Shown piece after piece: positions 24,015 to 36,500 of a stretch of DNA of 64,000 bases. The stretch's first letter is position 1; each line of letters begins with the position of its first letter. The DNA is taken from contig NC_083599.1 of the NCBI RefSeq assembly GCF_020882245.1, positions 22,702,865-22,766,864 of the forward strand. The letters are read 5' to 3'. The translations under genes were made by a program, and so were the position numbers. This DNA comes from Rhopalosiphum padi (lineage: Eukaryota > Arthropoda > Insecta > Hemiptera > Aphididae). Below the pieces are notes generated by a model. That model was not told the origin of the DNA and searched no databases. It saw only the letters and a program-made list of their open reading frames with translations.

Positions 24015-24185
24015 GATATTTTTAGCAAGTGGTTAGTTCAGTATGAACTTTCTAAAGTTTGATAATAGATCTATTCACTCGTATATTTAAGTTAATAAAT
24101 GTTTGTTCTGCTAAACGAAGATTTTCCATTTTGTGCGTGGGTCAAAAAGTAAAAATAAAATATAAAATGTACTGATATCCTCTTG
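24015..24185. mobile_element. Family-B fragment, copy 4
   Basis: The words TTTGATAATAGATCTATTCACT, TTTTGTGCGTGGGT and GATATCCTCTTGA, in that order, parallel the right part of copies 1 and 2. Strongly diverged. Confidence 0.35.
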
Positions 24186-24302
24186 ATGCAATATTTTCTT
24201 AATTCATGGTATCATCCATTAAATGTTTTTTTTTTTTTTTATTTTAGCTAGTTATTTTTCCTTATTGTTTCTTATTTTATATTGTTAATTATTTCGTTGT
24301 AA

Positions 24303-24479
24303 ATGGGCGAGTGGGGCGATAATTTCTACACAGCTACACCCAATCTTAAGGCAGTTCTGAGTTATAATGACAATGTATCAAATATCAATACAATGCGGCA
24401 TAATAATCTTGTAAAATGTAAAAATAGGTTATTAAAGTTAAGCTTAATGGGAATATGCGGGGCTTGGATAAATGTTTAA
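24303..24479 (+). CDS. 58-codon ORF, unrecognised, probably a gene relic
   Basis: ATG at 24303 to TAA at 24477-24479. The N-terminal half is unusually balanced for this window (MGEWGDNFYTATPNLKAVLS) and GC-richer than its flanks. Another open stretch in a different frame follows at about 24485-24580 (EIIIRKMVFGKYQIKLAIVS), which could mean a frameshifted remnant of a longer reading or a transposon ORF. No splice sites or family recognised. Confidence 0.25.
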   Translation: MGEWGDNFYTATPNLKAVLSYNDNVSNINTMRHNNLVKCKNRLLKLSLMGICGAWINV

Positions 24480-24908
24480 AAAAACAGTTAAAACAGAAAT
24501 CATCATCAGGAAAATGGTGTTTGGTAAATACCAAATTAAACTGGCTATCGTGTCAGTTTCATTCAATTACTCGTAAAATTATTGTTTTGATCCCATAAGA
24601 CTCAATTATTTTGGCGGGTAACCAAATATTAGATCAAACCCACTTAATGCCACCCATGTAGAAACTGTGCTGTCAACTGAAAAAGTCTTGAAATAAAATA
24701 ATTGTTAAATGCCTAATCATACATAAGCCTTGACGTTTTGAACTAGTGTCATAAAAGACACTTAATCACATTTCTGGTAGACTATGTTAGATAGCGGTCT
24801 TTTTAAAACATAATATATATATAAGTGTACAATCTTAGCAGTTTTTATACCTATAGGGACTTCTTTACAATTTTTTTAATAAGTCTTATTTTCTTTCGTA
24901 TGTTACTA

Positions 24909-25590
24909 TAGATTTTGAGCTAAGCGATGAATAAGTAGAGAGAAATAATATACTACTTTTCATTGATGTGTATTTTTTTTGTAAATGTATACATGATAAG
25001 TAGTTGAAAAAATGCTTGAAAACTTAATTTGTTGATTCACCAATTAAAAATATTGAAAATACACAGTCGCAATATGTTTTATAGCATTCAATTTATTATT
25101 TTTAAGAAACTCGTAAAATCTTGGAAATGTTCAAATTATTTTGTAGTTAGAAATACATAAGTATTTTTATTTTTATTTTGACAATTTAAAATGCAATAAA
25201 AGATTCCTTATAAGTTTTTCCTGCATCTTATAAAGAAGAAGTTTAACGGAAGGTCACATTAACTTTTTATAAGCGTTTGCATTTAAAATTTTACTATATA
25301 GGATATTCAGTTGTAAAATAACTATTTTTTCTTAAACAATTTTTAATATTTTATTTTAATTCAAATACGAATAATTGTAGTTAAATTTTCATCAAACGTT
25401 TAAATCATAAAATTTTTTGAGATATTTATAGACATTTGAAATTTTCAATTATTTTTAGTTTTATTACTAGAAATATCAATAAAAATGTTTTCATTTTGTA
25501 AAAAATTTTGAAAATTGAATATGAGAGTTCAAATAAGTTGTTTTTATATTTGTACACTAATATGAAAATATATATATAGGTTTTACAATT
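24909..25590 (+). repeat. Family-A repeat copy (older)
   Basis: A diverged head (TAGATTTTGAGCTAAGCGATGAA) is followed by body modules (TAAGTTTTTCCTGCATCTTA, TTTTTATAAGCGTTTGCAT). It abuts the head of the next copy at 25591, head to tail. Confidence 0.6.
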
Positions 25591-26580
25591 TTAGATTCTG
25601 AACGGAGTGATGAATGTATTGATTTTACAATGATGTGTGTTTTTTTTTTTTTATTTTTTTATTTTTGTGTCTGTCATCACTTTTTGGAGTAGTAATAATG
25701 CTTCGATTTTTGACTTCAGCCCCTCTTTGAAAAGGAAAATTCATCTAGTTAGTACTTTGGGGTGTCAAAAGTAAAAAATCCAATAGTTTTCAAAAGCGTC
25801 GGGAAAAACCCTGAAAAAATTACGAAAAAACGGGAATTTTTACGCATAACCACTTTTTGACAAAATCGATTTTTTGATTTTGCTGTAACTTAAAAACAAA
25901 TCATTTTAAATACCTGAAATTTTCACCAAATGTTTATATTATGGTTATCTATTTGCGATTAAATTTTGAAAATATTTTGACCTTTTTTAAGCTACTTATA
26001 GACAATTGAAATTTTCGAAATTTTTAAGTTTTTTTCTTAAAATGCCGATAAAAAAAATTTGGCTATCCAAAAAATCTTTAAAATTTAATACAAGGGGTAT
26101 TATAAGTTGTACTTATCGTAGTAAAAAAAAAAAATCAAAAATCGTTAGTCACAATTTTTGTTTATAAGCATTTAAAGTTCTAATGTTTACAAAATATATC
26201 AAAATCACGAAAATTTGCTAAGAATTTTGAAGTTGAAAATTCATAAAATTTTTGTGATTTATACTTAAGGTTCAAAAATCCAATACAAGGTTATCCATAA
26301 GTTTTCCTTTAAGTAATTGTAAAAAATTCCAGCATCAATATAGAAAACATTTTATGAGCATATGAAATTTTATTTTTTACGAAATCGCGTAAAATAACGA
26401 TATATTACAATTTAAATATAGGTAATAATATAATATATCCAACTAATTGTCATTGACTGACAAATCATCTCCGTTCAGAATCGTTTTTCGTATACAATGA
26501 TACCCGTCATTGCATTCAAATTTAACACATCCACATGACCAGTGACCTACTCTCCATCTCTACTATACAGCAGACCGATA
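25591..26580 (+). repeat. Family-A repeat, best complete copy
   Basis: The head TTAGATTCTGAACGGAGTGA at 25591 is mirrored near the end by CTCCGTTCAGAATC (26469-26482), an exact 14-bp inverted match. The tail then runs TACAATGATACCCGTCATTG, AAATTTAACACATCCA and a CAGTGACC word. Two internal modules, at about 26080-26180 and 26270-26375, repeat the order AATACAAGG, ATAAGTT, AAAAAT, TTTATRAGCAT at a spacing of about 195 bp. There is no ORF. High-copy noncoding repeat, class uncertain. Confidence 0.75.
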
Positions 26581-26949
26581 CCCACTTTTTTTATATGCAT
26601 TTTATAGTCCACTTTTGTATGAAATAATATATTTTAATTATAATAATGTTAATTATTTTGTTTTAAGTTAGAAACATTATTCTATGAGACTTTTACGCCG
26701 TATTATAAAAATTACTACATGTATTGATATTTCTAAAACATTTAGATTAATTTTAAAATATTATAACTATTTATACTTGTACCATGAAAACCTAATACAC
26801 TATTTTACGATAAACTGCAGTATTGTCTCAAAAGTTATTAAGAATAATAATATAATATATTATTATAAAAAATATGTTTTTGACAACAGTTAAATCAATT
26901 TATCATAATATTTATTTAAATTACTTTAACAGAAAAAAAACCATAATAT

Positions 26950-27090
26950 CATGAAATGTACCTATAGTGATAAAGGTTGATAAACGTTTCAATCAGAGAC
27001 ATTTTTCGTATACAACTATACATCAATTCAATTCAAATTAATCACATTTATTACAGTGATTCACTCAAAATCTACTGTATATCAGAGTTA
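26950..27090 (+). repeat. Family-A tail fragment
   Basis: GATAAAGGTTGATAAACG, TTTTTCGTATACAACTATAC, then AATTTAATCACAT-like tail text and CAGTGATTCACTC match the tail of neighbouring copies. Confidence 0.5.
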
Positions 27091-27316
27091 TGTCCAGTTT
27101 TAAATTATATTTGTTTTCAATAATTTGCTATTCTTTAATACGTATGTTGTTATATATTATTCAATAGGTATTGAATAAAGTTGAATTTGAGAAGCAGACT
27201 TGAAAAATACTTGTTCTTATTCAATATTTTGTTTCATTGAATAAAACATTTTTTGTGATTATTATTATTCAATATATTAAGTTAGGTGTGCTATTAGAAT
27301 ATTTTGGGGTAGAGGG

Positions 27317-27703
27317 AAGGTGCTTATTTGATATAATGGCGTTTCTATGTATATTTTATCATGTTGATAATTTTATACATATGTATTTCTATAAAACGTT
27401 CTATTCGTATTAATTGAAATTTAAAATTAATACATTAACAAAATCAATAGGTACTTAATATTATATTAATTATTAGAAAATAGTAATTCGCATAATAGGT
27501 TATATAAATTGTGATAAATAATACTTGGAAATACTTCTTTATTAACTTGCTCTATTATTTGAGTTTTGATTGACTAATTACATTATATTGATTAATGATT
27601 AAAATGTATAGACTTGTACCTTAATATTATATCAATATTATATAGGTTAAAGTATTTATAAATATTTATTATATTTTTTTCTTTAGTAAGTAATACTGTA
27701 TTA
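27317..27703 (+). repeat. 387-bp duplicated sequence, copy 2
   Basis: Same length and orientation as 20136-20522, about 98% identical; differences include TTTGATATAATGG for TTTAATATAATGG and GGTACTTAAT for GGTAGTTAAT. It is preceded by a purine-rich stretch (GGGGTAGAGGGA) and followed directly by unrelated sequence. Confidence 0.9.
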
Positions 27704-27850
27704 TAGTGATACAAATTCAAATATTATTTTAGGATAATTGATCATATTATATTTTAAATAAATGAACGGTTGTCATGGTGTAGTTAAAAATAAAATATAC
27801 TGATTAAATACTAGTAAAATTAAAAATTATTATTTTGTTTTTAATTAAAT

Positions 27851-29120
27851 TTTAAATTCTGAGTGGAGTGATGAGTGTATTGTTGATAGAAAGATGAAAT
27901 TACGGTCTTACATTTTTTTTTTATGTTTGTCATCGCATTTTTAAGTAGAAAAATACTTCAACCTTAAACTTTTAGGGTAAATTCTGGTAGGAAATTGAAT
28001 CTCGGTACTTAAGTAAAAATATACATTAATTAATAAAATAAATAAGAAACATTTAAAAATAAAAAATACGGTTAAATGGGAATATTTACACAATACCTAC
28101 AGTTTTCGACAAAATCGATTTTATTAATTTGTTGCAATTTAAAAATAAGTGATCTTTGATACTTTAATTTTTCATCAAATATTTATGTTAGAAGACATAA
28201 TATTTTGTTTTTTTTTGAACTATTAATGGACATTTAAAATTTAGTAGTGTGAGATTTACCATATATTATATGTTTGTTTTTAAATGATTTGTACCTATAG
28301 TAATTGTCGAGATATTATGATATAAGGTTTTTCATAAGTTGTTCATTCAGAAAATTTAAAAAAAATATTAAAAATACATTGTCATAATTTTAAAAGTGTT
28401 TTAAGTTCAATTTATAAAAATCATGTTAGTTTGCAATTATTTTGTTGTATAGTTGTAAATTCATTGCATTTTAATTTTAATAGGTATCTATGATCTGAAT
28501 ATTTAGTATTAGGTTCCTCGTCAGTGATTCTCAAAGTAATAAAAAAAATATTGAAAATACATATATTGTTTTTTTTTTTTTTTTATAATAGTTGTGTTTA
28601 ATATTTGACAAAATGGGATATTTTAACGAAAATTAACAAACTATTTTTCAAGGATTTTAGTTATTTTGTTGTAATCCAAAAATTATTTATTGTATGTAGG
28701 TACATGAACTTTATTTTCATTACTTATTACTATAGAATATTATGATTTTTTATACACAATGTATTTTTCATTGCCATTTATATCGTATATGTATGTGAAC
28801 CTATTTACATAATAATTATACTTACTCATCGGTATTGACTTAGGTAAGTTAATGGAGTTAATTAGAATAACAATTCGATTATAATAAGTAATAACTATTA
28901 ATATAATAGGTACCTATACTAGGTGTTTTTGGTAAATGTTAGTTTAAACCAATGTATTATTAATAGAAAAATAAAATTTGTAAGTTTAAGTGATAGTAGG
29001 TACTACAGTAATATAAATAAATTATAAAATATCCTCAGAAATTGAGGCTGACCACCTCCATTCTGAATTACATTTCGAATGTTTAAATGATTAATCATCG
29101 AATTCAAATTTAACACACCA
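27851..29120 (+). repeat. Family-A repeat copy
   Basis: Head AATTCTGAGTGGAGTGATGA at about 27855. Near the end CCTCCATTCTGAATTACATTTCG mirrors it, followed by the family tail AATTCAAATTTAACACACCA. Body modules are recognisable but diverged. Confidence 0.6.
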
Positions 29121-30370
29121 GAGCGACGCTTCCTTGTCCTTTTTTTACTCATGTGTCGTGTATGTGATTGATGATAACAATGAATTTTGATTCATATTTT
29201 TTGAATAGTTTTTTTATATACGTTTTATAAAAACAAAAACACTTTTTACAATAAAAAAGGTTGTAAATGTGAAAAACAATTAATTTCAATTAATTTTTAA
29301 GTCTATCAGTATTGATTAAGCGTGTGACCTCTAGGACAAAATGATTAAATAGTATACATACAGTTTAAATTATATATTGCCTCTTTCTGAAATAGATACG
29401 GTATAGAATTACGGTGGTAAAATTATTTATTATGCAGTTTTACGCCTCAAAAATATTTCACTTCTCTGCCTGCAATAACCACAGCTTATGTATATAGCTT
29501 ACTTACCTATTAATAATTATAATTTCTTCCGTCATTACATTAACGTAGAAATTTATCCCCCTAAAAAGAACTATCTGCGTTATATTATTATTATAATATA
29601 CAAGGATAAAGACTTGATGCTCTAAAAAATCCTTAAAATATACATGCATCTGTGCCCTAAAAAATCAATAAATATGCATCATTTTTTATATATAATATAA
29701 AAATTTACATTAACCCATTTAAATATTTATATTCACATGTATTTATTAAAATAATAATAAGACGAATTATAGCTAGGGTCTAGGGACTTGGGTAACAAAT
29801 AACAAATAAATAATACAGAAAAAACTGAATTATGTTTATTAAAAAGAGGTTAAGTTACTTTAATTTTTTTATTTTAAGTTAATGTTTTAAAAAAATAAAA
29901 CCAACGGCTACTATAATATTACCATACGAGATACGAATGAATAGATAAGACGGAAATCTAAACGAATAGACAGACAAAATCGACTGATTTAAGTATCACG
30001 TACTTACAAATGAAGTCGGTGTATAGATATAATTTTAGTTGATGTTTAATAAACTCAACTAATATAATTGGGAAAAACATACATCTTATATTTTATCCAA
30101 TAACATTTTTTCAAACACAAATAACGTATAAATTATTTTCTTTTTTGTTTACTAATTTAAAGAAAAATGTAATTATAATTTTAAAATATATGTGGTATAG
30201 GATTATATGCACGTGAAAAAATAGGCCAAATATGCATAAAAACTTCTAATATTATGGAATAAATTTATATGATTTCACTATTTAACTATTATTACCCCTA
30301 TATGTTTTGAATAATTGTTGAAAAATATGCTAACTTCTTTAAATCCACCAAGCCTTATATTTATACATAT

Positions 30371-30372
<2 letters not shown>
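29121..30372. other. AT-rich sequence with no supportable gene
   Basis: I see no exon, RNA gene or bounded repeat. GC content begins to rise only after 30.4 kb, toward the promoter of the active-zone gene. Confidence 0.45.

Positions 30373-30416
<44 letters not shown>
30373..30416. repeat. (AC)22 microsatellite
   Basis: Uninterrupted 44-bp AC run. Confidence 0.97.
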
Positions 30417-30418
<2 letters not shown>

Positions 30419-30689
30419 CACATGTTCACGTAGACCGATAAATGAGCTACGAATAACGTTTATTGATAATAGTTCCTTCAGTTTCCACGAAGAATATTTT
30501 ACTGTCCCTATTTCCTGCGGTGCAGATTATATGGATACGATGTCGCGGTAATAACCACGCGATCATATCCTTAACGCCGTCGCGCACAATGCTATATACC
30601 GAGAACACACTCACATCCACACATCCACTTGCCACTCTCCACCCACCCGCTATCGTTGTTTGTAGAGGGATGGGTTTTTTTTGTTTTGT

Positions 30690-31562
30690 TTTTAGGCGGA
30701 GGAGTATAATATGATGACGAGGGCAGGGGTGGTATCGATTGTCGGCGGTGGCGGTCAGACGGTCAGGCGCGCGCGCGGCATGCCGTGTGTAATGCGGCGA
30801 AGGCGGCGATGTAGACGACGTCGGCGGCGGAACGGCTTCGGGCGGCGCGGAGCGGGCGCGACTCGGAGACCGCGCGCGCTGCCGCTTGACGCCGCCGCCG
30901 CCAGTACCAAAGGGTAGGTTTTGACGGTTGTCTTGGCACGCCGACGGCGCAGACCGACCGCCGCCGAACGCCTCCGCTGCCGACGAACCTGCCGACTAGT
31001 ACCGAACTCGGTCGACGTCATTCACGCCGCGCCCCCGTTGCCGCGCGTGTGTGTTTGTTAGGGGTGTGTACGCTCGTGTGTACGATCGGTCGTTCGGGGT
31101 ATACGCGTCCGTCGTCGTTCTTTCGACACTTGATCGCCACCGACCGTAACGATAACGATAACGGTCACTCTGACTACTACCAAAACGCATATAAAGTAAT
31201 TATTATTATTATTGTCGGTATATATAATTATACTTACTGGCTGATTGTTGCTCTGTAAAACTACTTTAATTTCAAGTGTGTTTTATATAATTATCGTCTC
31301 ACATATTCCTTCGTGATTTGCCATTAAACTCGTCTTCACGCGTTACGTCACCACAGCTATATTCTTAATACATTATAAAAGCCACTTCATCATCACCAGT
31401 GCATCGGCTTGCAGTGCTCGCGTACCACACGCAACCGTAACGACGAACGACCAAGACGAGGTACGAACTCGTGAGCACACGGCGGTGGCACCGCCATTGC
31501 GGTCGTAACCGCCACGTTGTACAAAATAGTGATTGCCGCTGCCGCCGTCGCACACGGCAAAA
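30690..31562 (+). promoter_or_regulatory. CpG-rich promoter and 5' leader of the active-zone gene
   Basis: A GC- and CpG-dense island (about 30730-31150, for example GGCGCGCGCGCGGCATGCCG and GCCGCCGCCGCC) in DNA that is otherwise about three quarters AT. It falls off through 31150-31500 into the leader of the coding exon at 31563. TATATA at about 31218 could be a TATA element. In-frame TGA at 31530-31532 rules out N-terminal extension. The exact start site and any leader intron are undetermined. ORFs inside the island are composition artefacts. Confidence 0.6.
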
Positions 31563-32010
31563 ATGTTCAACTTCGCTAGTAAGATGATCAATAGCCTGAT
31601 GGCGGCAGGCGATGACATGGTCACGGGCACCGATCCGCAGCAGCAGCCGCAGAACGCGGTCCACCGTCAGCAACAGCACCAGCAGCAGCAATTCCAGCAG
31701 CAGCAAGACTATGGCGGTGGACGACCCGGAGTAGGCGCATCCACCGCGGCTAGGCAGTATGGCATGAATCAGCAGTCATCGCAACAACAGCGTAGTATGG
31801 CCGGTGGTGGGTATCCGCAGCAGTCACTGCAGCAACAGCAACTGCCAAGACAGCCGTCGCAGCAGCAGCCACCGAATAGACTACAGCAACAGTCGCAATC
31901 ACAGCCGTCCTTTTACCGACAACAGCCACCGGCACCTTTGTACAACAGTGGCAATACAAGCGGTGGAAGGCCGTTGTCCCAGTCGTCACCCCATCAACAG
32001 CAGCAGCAGC

Positions 32011-32041
<31 letters not shown>

Positions 32042-32178
32042 GCAACAACAACAACAACTTCAGCAGCAACCGCAGCAGCACCAACAGCAGCTACAGCAAC
32101 GGCAAAGGCAACAGCAACAGCAGCAGCATCAACAACGTCCGGGTAGTGTCGGCATGGGCATGCCAGCATTATCAGCAA
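31563..32178 (+). CDS. Fife: First coding exon of a Piccolo/RIM-type active-zone protein (Fife-like), partial
   Basis: ATG at 31563 is the first in frame after a TGA at 31530; the upstream TTG at 31533 is not needed. The exon encodes 205 codons plus one base, ending at CAGCAA|GTAAGT. The first residues (MFNFASKMINSLM) form an aromatic amphipathic segment resembling FGFGAS...ASNLI segments of vertebrate Piccolo/Bassoon. The rest is a low-complexity Gln-rich region with Gly/Pro/Ser spacers and an uninterrupted Q21 tract. The split codon joins in frame to the exon at 60770. Piccolo/RIM-family proteins organise presynaptic active zones, tethering vesicles and calcium channels through Rab3-linked N-terminal domains. 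Choosing Fife over RIM is inference; no PDZ or C2 domain lies in the window. Confidence 0.8.
31995..32057 (+). repeat. Polyglutamine (Q21) codon repeat, mostly CAA
   Basis: Twenty-one consecutive Gln codons, mainly CAA with CAG at the start and one inside, followed by CTT and more CAG-rich text. Mixed codons reduce slippage relative to pure CAG. Length is likely polymorphic between individuals. Confidence 0.95.
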
Positions 32179-33432
32179 GTAAGTGCAACTTTTGTTATTT
32201 TTGTTATATTATAATATATCATAAGGGTATATTTTAAGTGTTTAAATTGTAGGAGTGACGGAGTCTGTCTTCTTAAAAAAAATATTTTAGCGCGTCCTCT
32301 TAATAATATATCTTAATTAATATAAGACGTTCAAATCTTCGGGTAAATAAATTTGTTTTTACACTTTTGTGTCATCCTTCTAATTTTTTCCCGATTCAAA
32401 TCTTGAATATAAACGTTCTGTTTTTTTTTTCTATAACAATTATAGTGCTATATATTATTATTATTATTATTATTATATGTTTATACGGCCGCCGCAGTCA
32501 TCAAGCAAATGTACTGTATATTAAGTAAATTCTTGATCGGGGCGGATCGGGGTGGGGTCGGCATGCCAAACATGTTTTCGCGGTCGCCGCTACGTCTAAC
32601 ATATCGACAAGGATAGGGTGGGGGTGGGGGTCTACTTGCTTACATACTACGTAACAACGTCGTGGGTGTGTGCATGCGTGGCGGCAAGGGGGTGAGAGAT
32701 GATTTCTCCATCGTTTGTGTGGTACCGTCAAACTTACTTACCTATACATATACAGTTCTGGCACGCGAAAGTTGGACGTGGGACTTAGACGTTGGTTCGT
32801 GCACGCGTTATTCTATGCCCCACCAAGCCGTGGTTATACGACCGTTCGCATCTATCGCACATGGTTCGGCACTTTGCAACGAACGCCCACACACGCTCTT
32901 TCTACAACCCTTCTTCCTTTGTTCACCCCCTCCCAAATAATCCACTACATCACGCGAACTACGATGATAATAATATATATATACATATACACGTAGGTAT
33001 TATACAGAGTACGCCATAACAGACGGATGAATTTGAATCAGGCGTTACTCGTCGTAGCTGGTGGGGTAATAGAGGGATAGAATAGACCTAGAGGGTGACT
33101 GTTTCGTTGGTAGACCAATGTAGTTTCAGTTGTCATCGTGGTCCAAGACTGTAGAAACAGTAGATTTTTTTCAAACAGTAATCAGTCATTATGACGTTCC
33201 ACATGAGATGACTTGCGCACAAGAGTTTGAAAATTTCAGAAAATGTCTTACCAAGTGTATCCGTGGAAATGACCACCATTACGTATGATAAATGATGTTG
33301 TGTCCTGTACAGAATAAACTGTATTTGTTTAAGAATCTAGTAAACACAATTTATAACAATTCAATTCAATACATTTTTAAAATTATTTTTGCTTTTTAAA
33401 ATCCATCCATTTTTTGAGGCGCACTCTGTACA

Positions 33433-33547
<115 letters not shown>

Positions 33548-36500
33548 GTTTGTTCTTTTTGTGGTTTTTCGCGCGAGTTACACGGTACAATTCACTTACC
33601 AACCTAGATTATACTAAACAACGATGTAATACATTACGTATATCGATGATAAAATCACGACGTCACTCAGCGCAGAGCTTTTGCACGCAATGGTACGTAA
33701 TATTATTATTGTACGGCATTGCGCGTCCGATTTTATATTCGAAACGGCGCAACACGTTGTTCATTGCGACGGCGACGTGGACACCTAATATAAAATAATA
33801 TTATACTAAAATTAACTCTATAGTTAATATTAAGGACATCGCACACTGGTACTTGGAACATAGAATCGAACTGCCCGAACAGAACGAATGAAAAAAATGT
33901 ATAGTTACCGAAAAAATATTTTTATGGGTTCAGAAGCGTTATTCGTAATACTAATATGAAATGCATACTAAGAGCATACAGTGTTATGTGAAAATAATTT
34001 TCGTCGTATTGAATTATTATAAAAACATCATATTAACTAATTTGTATTTTACTTTAAAATAAAAATTATTAAAACGTTACAACGCAAACGTCGCAAACTG
34101 TTATAGTATAATATACGGAGTACGGATACGTATACCTACATATTACATAATAATTATCCAGTAAAACGAAATCGTCCTAATAAATACATTTATCTACAAC
34201 AGTTCTAATTCTGAATTTTAATATAATTGCGAATCATTCCGAAAATGAGTGAATAAAATCAGTCTCAAAGTTCCAAAAGTTCCGATAGAAAAATGTCGAT
34301 TCTGTTCTGTTTCGAAACTGCAGTGTGCGATAACTAACGCATTCGGAATTTTTTGACTGGAAACGTCATACTATTTTACACTTGTCTGGGGGTCGTGAGT
34401 GGCGCATTTAGAGATATATTTTTTTGGAAGATATGAAAATGTTAATCCAATGACTTTCGATCCATATGTGTTTTAAAATTATACCGTAGTACTTCAGTTT
34501 TCATGTCACCAATTATAATAGCATTTTTAGTTTAAAATTATTGTAAGTAATCATTAGATCACATTAGATTTTTTAGAGTAACCTAATTTATTGTTGTTGT
34601 GACTATTGGCTATCATCGCATTGTGGCCAAAAGTCGCAGCCTATATGTATAAACTACACATTTATACCTACGTTATAGGAACTGTAACATAATGTATTTG
34701 TACTTCTTCACGGTATCATAATTTGACATCTCTTGTAACAGAAATCAAAAATGGCGGTCCATTTTGTTTGACTGTATAGTATGTAATTACAAGTTACTAG
34801 GATTATGATCATATTATTATCGTGATGGTGGTCGTCGTTATATTATAGTTGATTATAGTATAACTATAAATTAAATTATTATTTTACAACTCGTGATTTA
34901 TACAATAATAGATCGTTTAACTCGCAAATAGCGTATTATTATTTATTTCTAACCACCAAATTCGAAGTAAACGTATAGACAAGCTCGCTTTTGGTGCGGT
35001 GCGGGTAAAAGCAGCCGTAACTGCAGTAGCAGTTGTCGCTGCTGTTGTGACTTTTTTTTCATTATAATGTGTACTTGAGAATAACGATATGTTATGATAT
35101 TGTTATTGTTTTTAATAATCGAGTGTGTGTTTCTAGACAAAGTACTGTACGATTGCGGATATGCGGTTAGTCAAAGTTTTATAGAAAGTGTATTTTACTT
35201 TTTTGGCAACGAACGCAAACATGTTACGTGGTTCATATATTATGCTATACGTATATATTAATAAAATAAATTATAATGTAACACGATCTGCAACAGGGCT
35301 GTCTCCCCTAAATCTGCGATTGTAAAAATAACTAGACATTATATTTACTCAGTATTTTTTGTTTATTTTAAAATATATTTGTTATTAAACATACATTGGT
35401 CTCGTCCATAAATTAAATTAACGCCATGTGTAATTTTAATATACAACACACATTTAAATACAACCATGTGTGTACATATATATGCTTATAAAAAATAATT
35501 CAGTGTTTAACCTTGTTAATGCCTATAGTCTTAAATAAAAATAAAAATAAGCCCTTTTTAATATACTTTAATAGAATATCTTGTTATTGTTTCTATAATA
35601 ATTTATGATATGTAGTTGAAACTTGAAATAACGCAATATTAAAAGTTGAAAAATATTAGTTAAAAAATATTCATACTTCAATTGTTGTTCATGAAAATAA
35701 TCAATTTTGAAATTATTTAAACTAAAACAATTTTTCAATGGTCTAATAAATTAACTGGATATGATGATATAAAATATACATTAGAATATTAGATAATGGC
35801 ACCGAGCTGAGCTATTAATAATGAATTCAGGCCAAATGAAAATACAACGACCCCAAGCTTCTCATGTAGCCAAAAGTCTACATTTTTATTTCATATAGAA
35901 AAATGTTTTTTATTAAGTTAATATATTTTACTTCCAAAGAATACGATGTAATTAAATTTATATGTAATTCATCAATATTAATTACACGTAATTAATTTGA
36001 GTAATGTATAGAATACTTATTGAACTATGTAGTACAATGTATAAATACATATTAGTAATTATTCATAAATATTATATTGAGTCTAATTTATAATACAAAT
36101 AAGTATTAATTTATCCCTTATTTTCATTAAGTAATCATACATATTCTGGTATGAAAAATGAAATGCAAATCATAATAATCATATATATTTTCCCTGTGCT
36201 ATTTTCCCTTTGAAATTATTTTAAAAAAATTGTTAGGCTATGGCTTGACTTAAACATATTGCTCGGTGAAATTGATTATGGGTGCTATTATAGTATACAT
36301 TATTATAATTTAAAATATTTAATATTTTGTTTTAAATAAACACAACTAAAATGTTCTTGTACTTTTATTAATTTTTATTAAACGGATGTGATGTCTGATT
36401 TTGTCATCCGATTAAATATTGACATACCTACACATTAATCTTGTATTGGATATATTATGCTTGGGTTATTGCTGATATCGCAACAAATATAAAGTACATT

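Noticed and set aside
20136..27703. LTR retrotransposon with 387-bp LTRs
   Set aside because: The repeat does not end in CA, no primer-binding site follows copy 1, no flanking duplication is seen, and the 6.8-kb interior has no gag/pol reading. A purine-rich stretch before copy 2 is the only point in favour.
30711..31021. Arg-rich ORFs in the CpG island
   Set aside because: GC-rich promoter composition removes stop codons; several overlapping frames on both strands are open at once and none has splice support.
31533..31562. N-terminal extension of the active-zone protein from 31533
   Set aside because: The codon there is TTG, directly preceded by an in-frame TGA; the first ATG is at 31563.
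31365..32178. Minus-strand and shifted-frame ORFs over the Gln-rich exon and its leader
   Set aside because: Shadow frames of CAG/CAA repeats, reading poly-Val/Ala/Leu or poly-Ser/Asn; the spliced plus frame explains the region.
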